This document shows, one piece after another, positions 18,486-27,028 of a DNA stretch of 64,000 nt. A program made the position numbers and the translations under genes. Numbering within the stretch: the stretch's first letter is position 1; each line of letters starts with the position of its first letter. This stretch comes from Betaproteobacteria bacterium UKL13-2 (lineage in GTDB: Bacteria; Pseudomonadota; Gammaproteobacteria; Burkholderiales; Usitatibacteraceae): NCBI GenBank assembly GCA_001602455.1, contig CP012157.1, forward strand, positions 1,359,733 through 1,423,732, read 5' to 3'. The notes below the pieces were generated by a model. The model made no database searches. It was given only the letters and a program-made list of their open reading frames with translations, and was not told where the DNA came from.

Positions 18486-21400
18486 GTAGTTTTGAAGTTG
18501 CCACCCCGATACTCAATTCGCCTTTCGAAGAGCCGAAAGAGCATTGGTGGATTGTTGAGGGGCAGGATGCCGAGCGTCGCGAGGGTCGTCGCTTTGCGCA
18601 TTACTTCTATCGCGATCCGCGTTCCGGTGGCAAAGGTGGTGTTGAGTCCGATACGGGTACGATGATCGAGCTAAAGCTCGTTTCACGCATCCGAACACAG
18701 ATGTTGGCGTGGCGCGAGCTAGCGTTGCGCGGCGAGGGTGGTGTGACGCGCACTACCCACGAGTTGCTCAACTATTGGAGCCGCGAGGGTAGGCAGACGC
18801 CATTGTTTTTCGCGCAGCGCGAAGCTGCTGAAGCGGTAATCTTCTTGACCGAAGCGCGCGCGGACTTCTTGCAGGGCATCAACGTCCCACGGGATGAGCC
18901 AAGCGATGAGGCCAAAGCAGATGGGTACGCGGGGTTCTTGCGCTATTGCTGCAAGATGGCGACGGGCTCTGGCAAATCGACTGTGATGGGGATGCTTGCT
19001 GCGTGGAGCATCCTGAATAAGCAGAGCGACCGTAGCGATGCTCGATTTTCTGATGTAGTTTTGGTCGTCTGTCCAAACGTAACGATTCGAGACAGGCTGG
19101 CAGAGCTCGACCCATCTCGCGGTGAGGCGAGTCTGTACCGGACACGGGATTTGGTGCCGCCGCATTTGATGTCCTCACTGATGCAGGGACACGTGCTCAT
19201 CACAAATTGGCACGCTTTCGAAGCGCAGAGCCCAAACGCGGGTGGTGTGTCGGCTAAGGTATTAAAGGCTGGCGTGCGGGAGCAGCGTATTGAGACCATC
19301 ACGATTGGTGACAAGACCACAACTGCACGTGGCACACGATATTTGACGCTCCCCGACTTTCGGCGGCAAGTCGATGCGGGATTATTGCGTGTCATTGAAG
19401 AAATTCATGACAAAGACGGCGAACTCGCTAAGGTGCGGGTTGAGACGAATCGCTACCGCGAAAGCGATACGGCGCTGATCGAACGCGTATTGGGGCGGGA
19501 GATCGGTGGAAAGCGAAACATCCTAGTACTCAACGACGAGGCGCATCACGCTTATCGGATTCGGCGCGATGAAGCAGATGAGTTTGAGCAAGACCTCTTC
19601 GGAGAAGATGAAGAGGCCGAAGAGTTTTTCAAGGAAGCGACGGTCTGGATTGAAGGTCTCGACAAAGTGCAGAAAGTTCGCGGCATTAACGTGTGTGTGG
19701 ATTTCTCTGCTACACCGTATTTCTTGGGGCGTGTTGGGCAGCAAGCGGGACGGCCTTTCCCGTGGATCGTCAGCGACTTTGGGCTGATAGACGCCATCGA
19801 ATCCGGTTTGACGAAGATTCCGCAGTTGGCGGTCCGTGACGCGAGCGGCGCGGCGATTCCCGGGTATTTCAACATTTGGGAGTGGATCAAGCCACAACTC
19901 ACCGCCAGTGAGCGCGGGGGTAAGAAAGCGGCGCCAAAGCCGGAAGCGATATTGAAGTACGCCAATGTGCCAATTGCTATGCTGGCAGGCCTCTGGGAAC
20001 AAGAATTCAGACTGCAAGAGTCTCGCGGGGCCGAGGCACGGCTGCCGGTGTTTATTTTGGTATGCAAGAACACCAAGATCGCTTCGGTCATTTTTGACTG
20101 GTTAGCGAACAACAAAGCACCGCATGGCATCCCCGCTTCGCCGTTTGCGCTATTTCGCAACGGCCCGGACGACATCGTAACGATTCGCGTGGACTCCAAG
20201 GTTGTACAAGAAACCGATTCGGGTGCGGCCAAGGAAGATGAGTCCCGCTGGATGAGATTTACGCTTGACACCGTTGGCCGCCGGGACTGGCCGAGAGATG
20301 GGCAATTGAGAGCCGTCTATCCACCGGGATTTGTTGAATTGGCGCAAAAGCTTGATCGACCGTTGCACCCGCCTGGCCGAGATATTCGCTGCATCGTTTC
20401 CGTGGGAATGCTGACGGAGGGCTGGGACTGCAACACGGTTACCCACATTGTTGGGCTACGGCCTTTTATGTCGCAACTGCTTTGCGAACAGGTTGTCGGT
20501 CGCGGCTTGCGGCGAATGCATTACGACCTTGGGGCGGACGGCAAATTTAGCGAGGAGACTGCGAAGATTTTTGGCGTACCGTTTCAGGTCATTCCGTTCA
20601 AGGCAAACCCGACCGGCGTGGCCGTTGAGCCCCCAGTTCGTACCCATGTGCATGCACTGCCTTCGCGCGCAGAAAAATTCGCGATTCGGTTTCCACGCGT
20701 GGAGGGATACACCCAATCCATTCGCTCAAAGATCGTCGTTCATTGGGATGAAGTACCAGACCTCAAGTTCAACGCCTACAAGATTCCGCCTGAGGTGGAG
20801 ATGAAGCGGCTTTCCGTGACTAATCAAGGACGACCCGCGCTAACGGGGCCGGGAGTATCGGAACTTGTGGATCTGACCGCGTATCGCCGAGAGCGTCGCC
20901 TGCAAGAACTGGAGTTTGAGATGGCGAGGTCAATCACGCTCGATCTGATCGAGAGTCGACGATGTGAGATTCCTGTGCACACCTTATTCCCGCAAGTGTT
21001 GGCGGCGTCGCAGCGATATGTGGCTCACCATGTTCAAATCAGTCCGCCGCATGATAAGCGTGATGCGTTCCTGTCACCGTATTACGGCTGGATGGTAGAG
21101 AAGCTATCCGAGGCGATTCGGCCAGACACGGTTGGAGGTGATGCGCCCGAAGTGCCGCGTTATGAATCCCGACGTGGGGCGGGTAGCACGGGCGATGTGA
21201 GTTTCTGGACAAGCCGCCCTGTGCGCGAAGTTCTGAAGAGTCACGTCAACTACGTTGTAGCAGACACCGATAAGTGGGAGCAGTCGGCGGCGTACTATTT
21301 GGATCGTCACCCTCGAACGCGGTCATTTGTAAAGAACGCCGGATTGGGATTTGCGATTCCCTATTTGTACAACGGCGAGCAGCATGACTACGTACCCGAC

Positions 21401-21601
21401 TTTGTTGTCAGGCTTACGGATGAGGACGAGCGTTACGTTGTATTAGAGACGAAAGGCTATGACCCGCTAGAAGACGTTAAGCGAGCCGCTGCTGAACGAT
21501 GGATGAAAGCCGTAAATGCCGATGGTCGTTACGGGATTTGGCGCTACGCCGTTTCGCGCGACCCACATCAAATCCCCAAGCTGATCGAGTCATTCACCTG
21601 A
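18482..21601 (+). CDS. res: Type III-like restriction helicase-nuclease (Res)
   Basis: An SF2 helicase plus PD-(D/E)xK endonuclease, the restriction subunit partnering Mod. Walker A is [12 protein letters not shown] (about residue 160), the DEAD-box motif NDEAHHAYR (about 352), motif [12 protein letters not shown], and motif VI is [11 protein letters not shown]. The C-terminal nuclease shows YVPDFVVRL (PD at about 972) and VLETKGYDP (ExK at about 989). The 1,039-residue length fits Res. ATG 18482 overlaps the preceding stop (ATGA); the longer reading from 18458 lies inside the ATPase gene and is rejected. All helicase and nuclease motifs look intact, so the system is probably active. Confidence 0.9.
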   Translation: MSSFEVATPILNSPFEEPKEHWWIVEGQDAERREGRRFAHYFYRDPRSGGKGGVESDTGTMIELKLVSRIRTQMLAWRELALRGEGGVTRTTHELLNYWSREGRQTPLFFAQREAAEAVIFLTEARADFLQGINVPRDEPSDEAKADGYAGFLRYCCKMATGSGKSTVMGMLAAWSILNKQSDRSDARFSDVVLVVCPNVTIRDRLAELDPSRGEASLYRTRDLVPPHLMSSLMQGHVLITNWHAFEAQSPNAGGVSAKVLKAGVREQRIETITIGDKTTTARGTRYLTLPDFRRQVDAGLLRVIEEIHDKDGELAKVRVETNRYRESDTALIERVLGREIGGKRNILVLNDEAHHAYRIRRDEADEFEQDLFGEDEEAEEFFKEATVWIEGLDKVQKVRGINVCVDFSATPYFLGRVGQQAGRPFPWIVSDFGLIDAIESGLTKIPQLAVRDASGAAIPGYFNIWEWIKPQLTASERGGKKAAPKPEAILKYANVPIAMLAGLWEQEFRLQESRGAEARLPVFILVCKNTKIASVIFDWLANNKAPHGIPASPFALFRNGPDDIVTIRVDSKVVQETDSGAAKEDESRWMRFTLDTVGRRDWPRDGQLRAVYPPGFVELAQKLDRPLHPPGRDIRCIVSVGMLTEGWDCNTVTHIVGLRPFMSQLLCEQVVGRGLRRMHYDLGADGKFSEETAKIFGVPFQVIPFKANPTGVAVEPPVRTHVHALPSRAEKFAIRFPRVEGYTQSIRSKIVVHWDEVPDLKFNAYKIPPEVEMKRLSVTNQGRPALTGPGVSELVDLTAYRRERRLQELEFEMARSITLDLIESRRCEIPVHTLFPQVLAASQRYVAHHVQISPPHDKRDAFLSPYYGWMVEKLSEAIRPDTVGGDAPEVPRYESRRGAGSTGDVSFWTSRPVREVLKSHVNYVVADTDKWEQSAAYYLDRHPRTRSFVKNAGLGFAIPYLYNGEQHDYVPDFVVRLTDEDERYVVLETKGYDPLEDVKRAAAERWMKAVNADGRYGIWRYAVSRDPHQIPKLIESFT

Positions 21602-21645
21602 CGTTCGTGATCGCTGCTGCGGCGCACCAAATCGGAGGGGCTGCG

Positions 21646-21658
21646 TATAATCTTTGTA
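21646..21658 (+). promoter_or_regulatory. -10 box of the leuC remnant
   Basis: GCGTATAATCTTTGTATG matches the real leuC promoter (GCGTATAATCTTTGCATG) except one base. TATAAT (21646-21651) again places the transcription start on the A of the ATG. Conservation while flanking bases differ supports a functional box. Confidence 0.5.
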
Positions 21659-21789
21659 TGATTGCCCCCCCAAACTCTTCGCTCCTGACGCTTTGCGATA
21701 AGCTGTGGAATGACCACGTCGTTAATAAAGAAACTGACGGCACCGCGTGTATCTATATTGACCGTCACCTAGTCCATGGGGTCACCAGC
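21658..21789 (+). pseudogene. leuC 5' fragment (promoter-proximal 44 codons)
   Basis: A diverged copy of the start of leuC. Both proteins share DKLWNxHVV, [20 protein letters not shown], and at DNA level the match is roughly three quarters of bases. Similarity stops abruptly after GTCACCAGC at 21789; beyond it the sequence belongs to the ion-channel gene. It is in the same orientation as the intact leuC 630 bases downstream. I read it as a relic of a recombination or insertion event that displaced or duplicated the 5' end, possibly with DNA from a related strain given the divergence. The open frame continues to 22083 but without leuC likeness. Confidence 0.75.
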
Positions 21790-22237
21790 CATCGCAATGC
21801 GGCTCGCGGTCATTTTGATGCCGGAGTGGGACCTGCGCCTATACGACGCGCTGTTTGCGGCGCTGAATTTATTCTTGCTGTCGACACTGATCGGGCGTCG
21901 GGTGCTCGCGCCCGGCAGAATCAATGTGCATCGAATTCGAGGCGCAATTGCGGTCTATTTGCTGGTCGGTTTACTGTTCGGCCAGGTGTTTCGGGCCATC
22001 GCCCTGCATGCTTCGGGAGCCTTTTTGTATCTTGGGAAACCTGCGGCGTACTCGGATATCATCCAGCATCTCACCTACTTTAGCTTCGTTTCACTCACCA
22101 CGCGTGGCTTCGGCGACATCACCCCCGTACATCCCATCGCGAAGGCAATGACGCTGCTGGCGACGGTGTTTGGCACCTTGTATCCGGCGGTGCTGATCGG
22201 TCGGCTGGTCCCCCAAGAGCTGCTGCACCAGCGGTAG
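21776..22237 (+). CDS. Two-TM potassium-channel-like protein, N-terminally short
   Basis: The C-terminal half is an Ion_trans_2 pore: a first helix ([20 protein letters not shown]), a pore loop with the selectivity filter [10 protein letters not shown] (classical TTVGYGD, here with Arg and Phe), and a last helix ([20 protein letters not shown]). Up to 153 residues fit if translation starts at ATG 21776 inside the leuC remnant; ATG 21797 or 21815 are alternatives. Homologous channel proteins usually have two or more further N-terminal helices, so this gene was probably cut by the same event that left the leuC fragment. It may be a pseudogene or be expressed from the remnant's promoter in another frame. 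The unusual filter raises doubt about K+ selectivity. Confidence 0.6.
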   Translation: MGSPAIAMRLAVILMPEWDLRLYDALFAALNLFLLSTLIGRRVLAPGRINVHRIRGAIAVYLLVGLLFGQVFRAIALHASGAFLYLGKPAAYSDIIQHLTYFSFVSLTTRGFGDITPVHPIAKAMTLLATVFGTLYPAVLIGRLVPQELLHQR

Positions 22238-22275
22238 CGCAGATTGCCGAATCGCGTCGTGGCACTGCCGTTGCG

Positions 22276-22288
22276 TATAATCTTTGCA
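22276..22288 (+). promoter_or_regulatory. leuC promoter, probably leaderless
   Basis: TATAAT at 22276-22281 is followed by ATG at 22288, the predicted first transcribed base. No good -35 is seen (TTGCCG at 22244-22249 is too far). The arrangement is repeated at the leuC remnant and at tsaB. Confidence 0.55.
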
Positions 22289-23739
22289 TGACAAATTTTG
22301 CGCAAACGTCGCCACAGTCGCCTTTACAAACGCAGCCCAGAACCCTCTACGATAAGTTGTGGAACGCGCACGTCGTCCACACCGAGTCCGACGGCACCGC
22401 GCTGATCTACATTGATCGCCACTTGGTACATGAAGTCACCAGCCCGCAGGCTTTCGAGGGGCTCGAAATCAACGGTCGCAAACCGTGGCGCTTGAAGTCT
22501 ATTCTCGCTACCGCTGATCACAACGTGCCAACATTGGGGCGTCATGAAGGTATCACCGACGCAGTCTCGCGGTTGCAGGTGGAGACCTTAGATAAGAACA
22601 TCGAAAAATTTGGCGTTCGCGACTACTTCGGCATGAACGACGCACGGCAAGGTATCGTGCATGTGATCGGGCCAGAGCAGGGAGCCACTTTGCCCGGCAT
22701 GACCGTGGTTTGCGGCGATTCACATACATCGACCCACGGCGCGTTTGCGGCGTTGGCGTTTGGGATCGGCACGTCTGAGGTTGAGCATGTGCTGGCGACC
22801 CAATGTCTCGTGGCTAAAAAGTCAACGTCCTTATTGATTCGCCTCGACGGTAATGTCGGACGCGGTGTCACTGCAAAAGACATTGTGTTAGCGATCATTG
22901 GCAAAATCGGTACGGCGGGCGGCACGGGCTATGCGATTGAGTTTGCGGGCAGCGCGATTCGCGCACTGTCGATGGAAGGGCGAATGACAGTCTGCAACAT
23001 GGCGATCGAAGCGGGTGCGCGTGCTGGAATGGTGGCGGTGGACGATAAAACCATCGAGTATTTACGCGGTCGCCCTTATGCCCCGCAAGCAGCGCAATTC
23101 GATCAAGCAACCGCTTACTGGCGGACGCTGCATTCGGACATCGGTGCGGTGTTTGATCGGGTTGTTGAAATGGATGCCGCGCAAATTACACCGCAGGTCA
23201 CCTGGGGTACCTCGCCGGAAATGGTGGCAAGTATCGCCGCCAATGTGCCTGATCCGGCGAAGGAAACAGATCCGGTGAAGCGTGAAGCGATGGAACGCGC
23301 CTTGCAGTACATGGGCATCAATCCCGGCACCCCAATCGCTGAGATCACAATCGACAAAGTCTTCATCGGTAGCTGCACCAATTCACGAATTGAAGATTTG
23401 CGGGCAGCGGCTGGGGTCGTCAATGGCCGACGTGTTGCATCGAATGTAAAGCTTGCGATGGTGGTGCCCGGCTCGGGCCTCGTTAAACGTCAGGCCGAGG
23501 CCGAGGGGCTGGATCAAGTATTTCTTGCGGCGGGTTTTGAGTGGCGCGAACCAGGTTGCTCGATGTGTCTTGGCATGAATGACGACCGCTTAAGCCCGGG
23601 CGAGCGTTGTGCTTCAACATCAAACCGCAACTTTGAGGGCCGACAAGGCGCCGGCGGCCGTACGCACTTGGTCAGCCCAGAGATGGCGGCGGCCGCCGCG
23701 ATTGCCGGTCGGTTTGCGGATGTACGTGAAATTCTTTGA
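22288..23739 (+). CDS. leuC: 3-isopropylmalate dehydratase, large subunit
   Basis: LeuC with LeuD isomerises 2-isopropylmalate to 3-isopropylmalate in leucine synthesis, using a 4Fe-4S cluster. Family motifs: DHNVPT and GRHEG early on, [31 protein letters not shown] sequence near residue 145, the first cluster cysteine in [16 protein letters not shown] (about 350), and the last two in GCSMCLGMN (about 410-413). The 483-residue length is normal for the bacterial two-subunit type. A tiny lipoprotein gene separates it from leuD. About 17 N-terminal residues precede the first conserved segment and are rich in Gln, Ser and Pro. Confidence 0.97.
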   Translation: MTNFAQTSPQSPLQTQPRTLYDKLWNAHVVHTESDGTALIYIDRHLVHEVTSPQAFEGLEINGRKPWRLKSILATADHNVPTLGRHEGITDAVSRLQVETLDKNIEKFGVRDYFGMNDARQGIVHVIGPEQGATLPGMTVVCGDSHTSTHGAFAALAFGIGTSEVEHVLATQCLVAKKSTSLLIRLDGNVGRGVTAKDIVLAIIGKIGTAGGTGYAIEFAGSAIRALSMEGRMTVCNMAIEAGARAGMVAVDDKTIEYLRGRPYAPQAAQFDQATAYWRTLHSDIGAVFDRVVEMDAAQITPQVTWGTSPEMVASIAANVPDPAKETDPVKREAMERALQYMGINPGTPIAEITIDKVFIGSCTNSRIEDLRAAAGVVNGRRVASNVKLAMVVPGSGLVKRQAEAEGLDQVFLAAGFEWREPGCSMCLGMNDDRLSPGERCASTSNRNFEGRQGAGGRTHLVSPEMAAAAAIAGRFADVREIL

Positions 23740-23750
23740 GGAGGTTTGAT

Positions 23751-23873
23751 ATGCGGAAATTCGTTTCGGTCGTGCTGGCGGTTTTGTTTTTAGCAGGTTG
23801 CAACACCATTGAAGGGGTTGGCAAGGACATCAAAAAAGGTGGCGAAACCATCGAGAAGGCGGCGAAAAAGTAG
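23751..23873 (+). CDS. Entericidin-like small lipoprotein
   Basis: A 40-residue protein: [17 protein letters not shown] gives a signal peptide with lipobox LAGC (lipidated Cys 17), followed by [20 protein letters not shown], the hallmark of the entericidin EcnA/EcnB family, small outer- or inner-membrane lipoproteins linked to toxin-antidote-like bacteriolysis in enterics. A strong AGGAGG lies 6-7 bases before the ATG. The stop TAG overlaps the GTG start of leuD by one base. Such entericidin genes are found between leuC and leuD in many betaproteobacteria, probably as co-transcribed hitchhikers. Only one member is present, so a toxin-antidote pair is not evident here. Confidence 0.85.
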   Translation: MRKFVSVVLAVLFLAGCNTIEGVGKDIKKGGETIEKAAKK

Positions 23874-24523
23874 TGGAACCGTTTCGAGTACATACCGGTT
23901 TGATGGCACCGCTTGACCGTGCGAACGTTGATACCGATGCCATCATTCCCAAGCAGTTTCTGAAATCCATCAAACGGACTGGGTTTGGCGAGAACGCGTT
24001 TGACGAATGGCGATACATGGATCATGGTGAGCCGGGTGTCGATAACAGCAAACGCCCTTTGAATCCCAACTTTGTACTGAACCTGCCGCGTTACAAAGGG
24101 GCAACGATATTACTCACGCGCAAGAATTTTGGTTGCGGGTCGTCGCGTGAACACGCGCCTTGGGCGCTGCAACAGTTTGGGTTTCGCGCCATCATTGCCC
24201 CTTCGTTTGCGGATATCTTCTACAACAACTGTTTTAAGAACGGCTTGTTGCCGATCGTGCTGAGCGAGCTGCAGGTTGACCATCTTTTCAATGTGGGCAT
24301 GGCGACTACCGGGCTGAAACTTAATATAGATCTGGAACGGCAGGTGGTCGAAGTGCCCGGTGCGGAGGTATATCGGTTCGAAGTGGATGATTCCCGCAAA
24401 CAAAGTCTTCTCAATGGCTGGGATGAGATCGGGCTGACGCTTCGTCATATCGATAAAATTCGCGCCTATGAGGCATCGCGCGCAAGCACAGAGCCTTGGA
24501 TTTTTCCCGAACAAAGAGGCTGA
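23873..24523 (+). CDS. leuD: 3-isopropylmalate dehydratase, small subunit
   Basis: LeuD is the swivel domain partner of LeuC. The 216-residue product shows [21 protein letters not shown] near the N-terminus, [15 protein letters not shown] at about residues 84-98 and [19 protein letters not shown] after it, all diagnostic. The start is a GTG that overlaps the stop of the entericidin gene (TAGTG), indicating translational coupling within leuC-ecn-leuD. Another, distant LeuD-like protein is encoded at 60.1 kb; this one, next to leuC and leuB, is the leucine-pathway subunit. Confidence 0.96.
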   Translation: MEPFRVHTGLMAPLDRANVDTDAIIPKQFLKSIKRTGFGENAFDEWRYMDHGEPGVDNSKRPLNPNFVLNLPRYKGATILLTRKNFGCGSSREHAPWALQQFGFRAIIAPSFADIFYNNCFKNGLLPIVLSELQVDHLFNVGMATTGLKLNIDLERQVVEVPGAEVYRFEVDDSRKQSLLNGWDEIGLTLRHIDKIRAYEASRASTEPWIFPEQRG

Positions 24524-24564
24524 ACCAAGGTACGAGCGCCGCGAGTACCTAATCGAGTGTGAAT

Positions 24565-25626
24565 ATGAAAATTGCAATTCTTCCGGGCGACGGAATCGGG
24601 CCTGAAATCATGGCCGAGGCGCTTAAGGTGTTGGATGCGTTGCGTCGCAATGGTCTGAAGGTTGAGACCGAGTCGGCGCTAGTCGGTGGTGCGGCCTACG
24701 ATGCATTCGGCCACCCATTGCCAGCGGCGACGCTGAAGCTCGCGCAGGATGCCGACGCGGTATTGTTTGGTTCTGTGGGGAGCCCTAAACACGACGCCCT
24801 GCCACGAGAACATCGTCCGGAGAAGGCAATTCTGGGGCTGCGCAAGGAATGCGATTTTTTTGCCAACCTGCGACCGGCTACCGTTTTTCCAGAACTTGCG
24901 GATGCATCCACCCTGCGCTCCGAAGTCGTGGCGGGGCTCGATTTGATGATCATCCGGGAGCTAACCGGCGACATTTATTTTGGTGAACCGCGTGGTGTCA
25001 GTGGCGAGAAAGGCGCACGGATCGGTGTCAACACGATGCATTACACCGAAGCGCAGATTCGACGCATCGTGCACGTCGGCTTTCGTACCGCGCAGCAGCG
25101 CAACAAGCGGTTGTGCTCAATCGACAAAATGAATGTACTAGAGGCCATGCAGCTATGGCGTGATATCGCCATCGAGATTGTACCGGAGTATCCGGACGTT
25201 GAATTGAGCCATATGTTGGTGGATAACGCTGCTATGCAGTTGATTCGCAATCCGAAACAATTCGACGTGATGGTCGCGGGCAATATGTTCGGCGACATTT
25301 TGTCTGATGAAGCATCGATGCTCACTGGCTCAATCGGGATGCTGCCGTCGGCGTCGTTAGACGCGAACGGCAAAGGCCTCTACGAGCCCATTCATGGCTC
25401 CGCACCGGATATTGCCGGGCGCGGAATCGCAAACCCGTTGGCGCAGATTCTCTCGCTCGGCATGATGTTGCGTTACACGTTTAATTTGGGCGAATGGGCG
25501 GATCGCGTTGAGGGGGCAGTTAAGAAAACGCTCGCGCAAGGCATTCGTACGGCGGACATTGCAAAGCCGGGCGAGACGGTGGCGACGACGGCGCAGATGG
25601 GTGCAGCGGTTGTATCAAATTTGTAG
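24565..25626 (+). CDS. leuB: 3-isopropylmalate dehydrogenase
   Basis: LeuB oxidatively decarboxylates 3-isopropylmalate with NAD+ to 2-oxoisocaproate. The 353-residue product begins [20 protein letters not shown], has the substrate-binding segment [14 protein letters not shown] at about 130-145, the catalytic region [11 protein letters not shown] and [13 protein letters not shown], and [20 protein letters not shown] near residue 280. ATG 24565 is preferred; a GTG two codons earlier (24559) is the alternative. It follows leuD by 41 bases and precedes asd by 29, so it probably lies in a leuC-ecn-leuD-leuB-asd transcript. Confidence 0.97.
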   Translation: MKIAILPGDGIGPEIMAEALKVLDALRRNGLKVETESALVGGAAYDAFGHPLPAATLKLAQDADAVLFGSVGSPKHDALPREHRPEKAILGLRKECDFFANLRPATVFPELADASTLRSEVVAGLDLMIIRELTGDIYFGEPRGVSGEKGARIGVNTMHYTEAQIRRIVHVGFRTAQQRNKRLCSIDKMNVLEAMQLWRDIAIEIVPEYPDVELSHMLVDNAAMQLIRNPKQFDVMVAGNMFGDILSDEASMLTGSIGMLPSASLDANGKGLYEPIHGSAPDIAGRGIANPLAQILSLGMMLRYTFNLGEWADRVEGAVKKTLAQGIRTADIAKPGETVATTAQMGAAVVSNL

Positions 25627-25655
25627 ACAGAGAAATTGAACGGTAGGAGCAGGAC

Positions 25656-26792
25656 ATGTTGAAGGTCGGATTAGTCGGTTGGCGCGGTATGGTCGGTTCC
25701 GTATTGATGCAGCGGATGCGCGAAGAAGGCGATTTTGCACATTTTGAGCCATTTTTTTTTACGACATCAAACGTTGGCGGTGTAGCACCGCAAGAGGCAG
25801 GCGGCGCACCGTTGAATGACGCTAAAGATATCGGGGCGCTGTCGGCGATGGATGTTGTCATCACCTGTCAGGGCGGTGACTACACCGCTGATGTGTACGA
25901 AAAGCTCCGCCATTCCGGTTGGGGTGGTTACTGGATTGATGCGGCGAAAACGTTGCGGATGCAAGACGACGCAGTGATCGTACTTGATCCGGTCAATATG
26001 GCCGTTGTTAAGCGTGCGATAGACAACGGAATCAAAAATTACATCGGTGGTAATTGCACCGTGTCGTGCATGCTGATTGGCCTATCGGGATTGTTTCAAC
26101 GTGACCTCGTTGAATGGATGACGTGTATGACTTATCAGGCGGCGTCTGGAGGCGGTGCTACGCATATGCGCGAGTTGTTGACACAGTTTGGAACCTTGAA
26201 TGCTGAAGTGAAGGCACTGCTCGATGATTCCCATTCGGCGATTTTGGAAATTGACCGCAAAGTACTTGCGAAGCAGCATTCGCTCACGGCGGAAGAGACG
26301 CAGCAGTTTGGTGTGCCGCTAGCGGGCAACTTGATCCCATGGATTGATAAGGATATGGCGCCCATGGGCACTCCTGGCATGTCGCTCGAAGAGTGGAAGG
26401 GCATGGCCGAGACCAACAAGATTCTCGGCCGCGGCCCCGGCTTCGGCACCGAGGCAATACCAATAGATAGCTTGTGTGTGCGCGTCGGGGCGATGCGCTG
26501 TCACTCTCAGGCGTTGACCATCAAGTTGAAGCGGGACGTTCCACTCGCCGAGATCGAGGGCATGATCGCTGACGCAAATCCCTGGGTGAAGGTCGTTGAG
26601 AATACCCGCGAGGCATCCATGCGCGAACTGACCCCGGCCGCCGTAACGGGCAAGATGCACATCCCAGTTGGTCGTATGCGTAAACTCGCGATGGGGTCAA
26701 CTTACCTTTCCGCTTTTACCGTCGGCGATCAGCTTCTGTGGGGGGCGGCCGAGCCGCTGCGCCGGATGCTACGAATAATCCTTGAAAAATAA
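25656..26792 (+). CDS. asd: Aspartate-semialdehyde dehydrogenase
   Basis: Asd reduces aspartyl phosphate to aspartate semialdehyde, the branch point to lysine/diaminopimelate, threonine and methionine. The 378-residue product is the gammaproteobacterial/betaproteobacterial type: [20 protein letters not shown] at the N-terminus, the active-site cysteine in [13 protein letters not shown] (Cys at about 134), and [19 protein letters not shown] lies 8 bases before the ATG. leuB-asd-fimV is the standard betaproteobacterial order. Together with metZ at 39 kb it supports methionine synthesis from this region. Confidence 0.97.
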   Translation: MLKVGLVGWRGMVGSVLMQRMREEGDFAHFEPFFFTTSNVGGVAPQEAGGAPLNDAKDIGALSAMDVVITCQGGDYTADVYEKLRHSGWGGYWIDAAKTLRMQDDAVIVLDPVNMAVVKRAIDNGIKNYIGGNCTVSCMLIGLSGLFQRDLVEWMTCMTYQAASGGGATHMRELLTQFGTLNAEVKALLDDSHSAILEIDRKVLAKQHSLTAEETQQFGVPLAGNLIPWIDKDMAPMGTPGMSLEEWKGMAETNKILGRGPGFGTEAIPIDSLCVRVGAMRCHSQALTIKLKRDVPLAEIEGMIADANPWVKVVENTREASMRELTPAAVTGKMHIPVGRMRKLAMGSTYLSAFTVGDQLLWGAAEPLRRMLRIILEK

Positions 26793-27028
26793 GGGGTTCT
26801 GCGTTCTTCGGCGCGTGTATCGCATCTTTGGCGAACACGCGCGTCGGGTGCAGGCGCACGGTGACGGTTGCCTACATTCAAGAGCGCATTCAAGAGCGTA
26901 TTGAAGAGCATATTGAAAAGCATATTGCGACTCGATATACACTCGTGAGAAGTAGAATAAAGTTGAAACTATAACTTGTTGATGTTATTGTAGTTCGTCA
27001 CAAAATTCGAAGGGTTGGGGTTTAACGC
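26793..27028 (+). promoter_or_regulatory. fimV promoter region with 12-bp tandem repeats
   Basis: Four 12-bp units run 26875-26922 (CATTCAAGAGCG twice, TATTGAAGAGCA, TATTGAAAAGCA). The last supplies a -35 TTGAAA (26913-26918); after a 17-bp spacer comes TATACA (26936-26941). The leader then holds AT-rich sequence and GAAGGGTTGGGG before the ATG. Copy number could alter promoter context. Confidence 0.6.
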
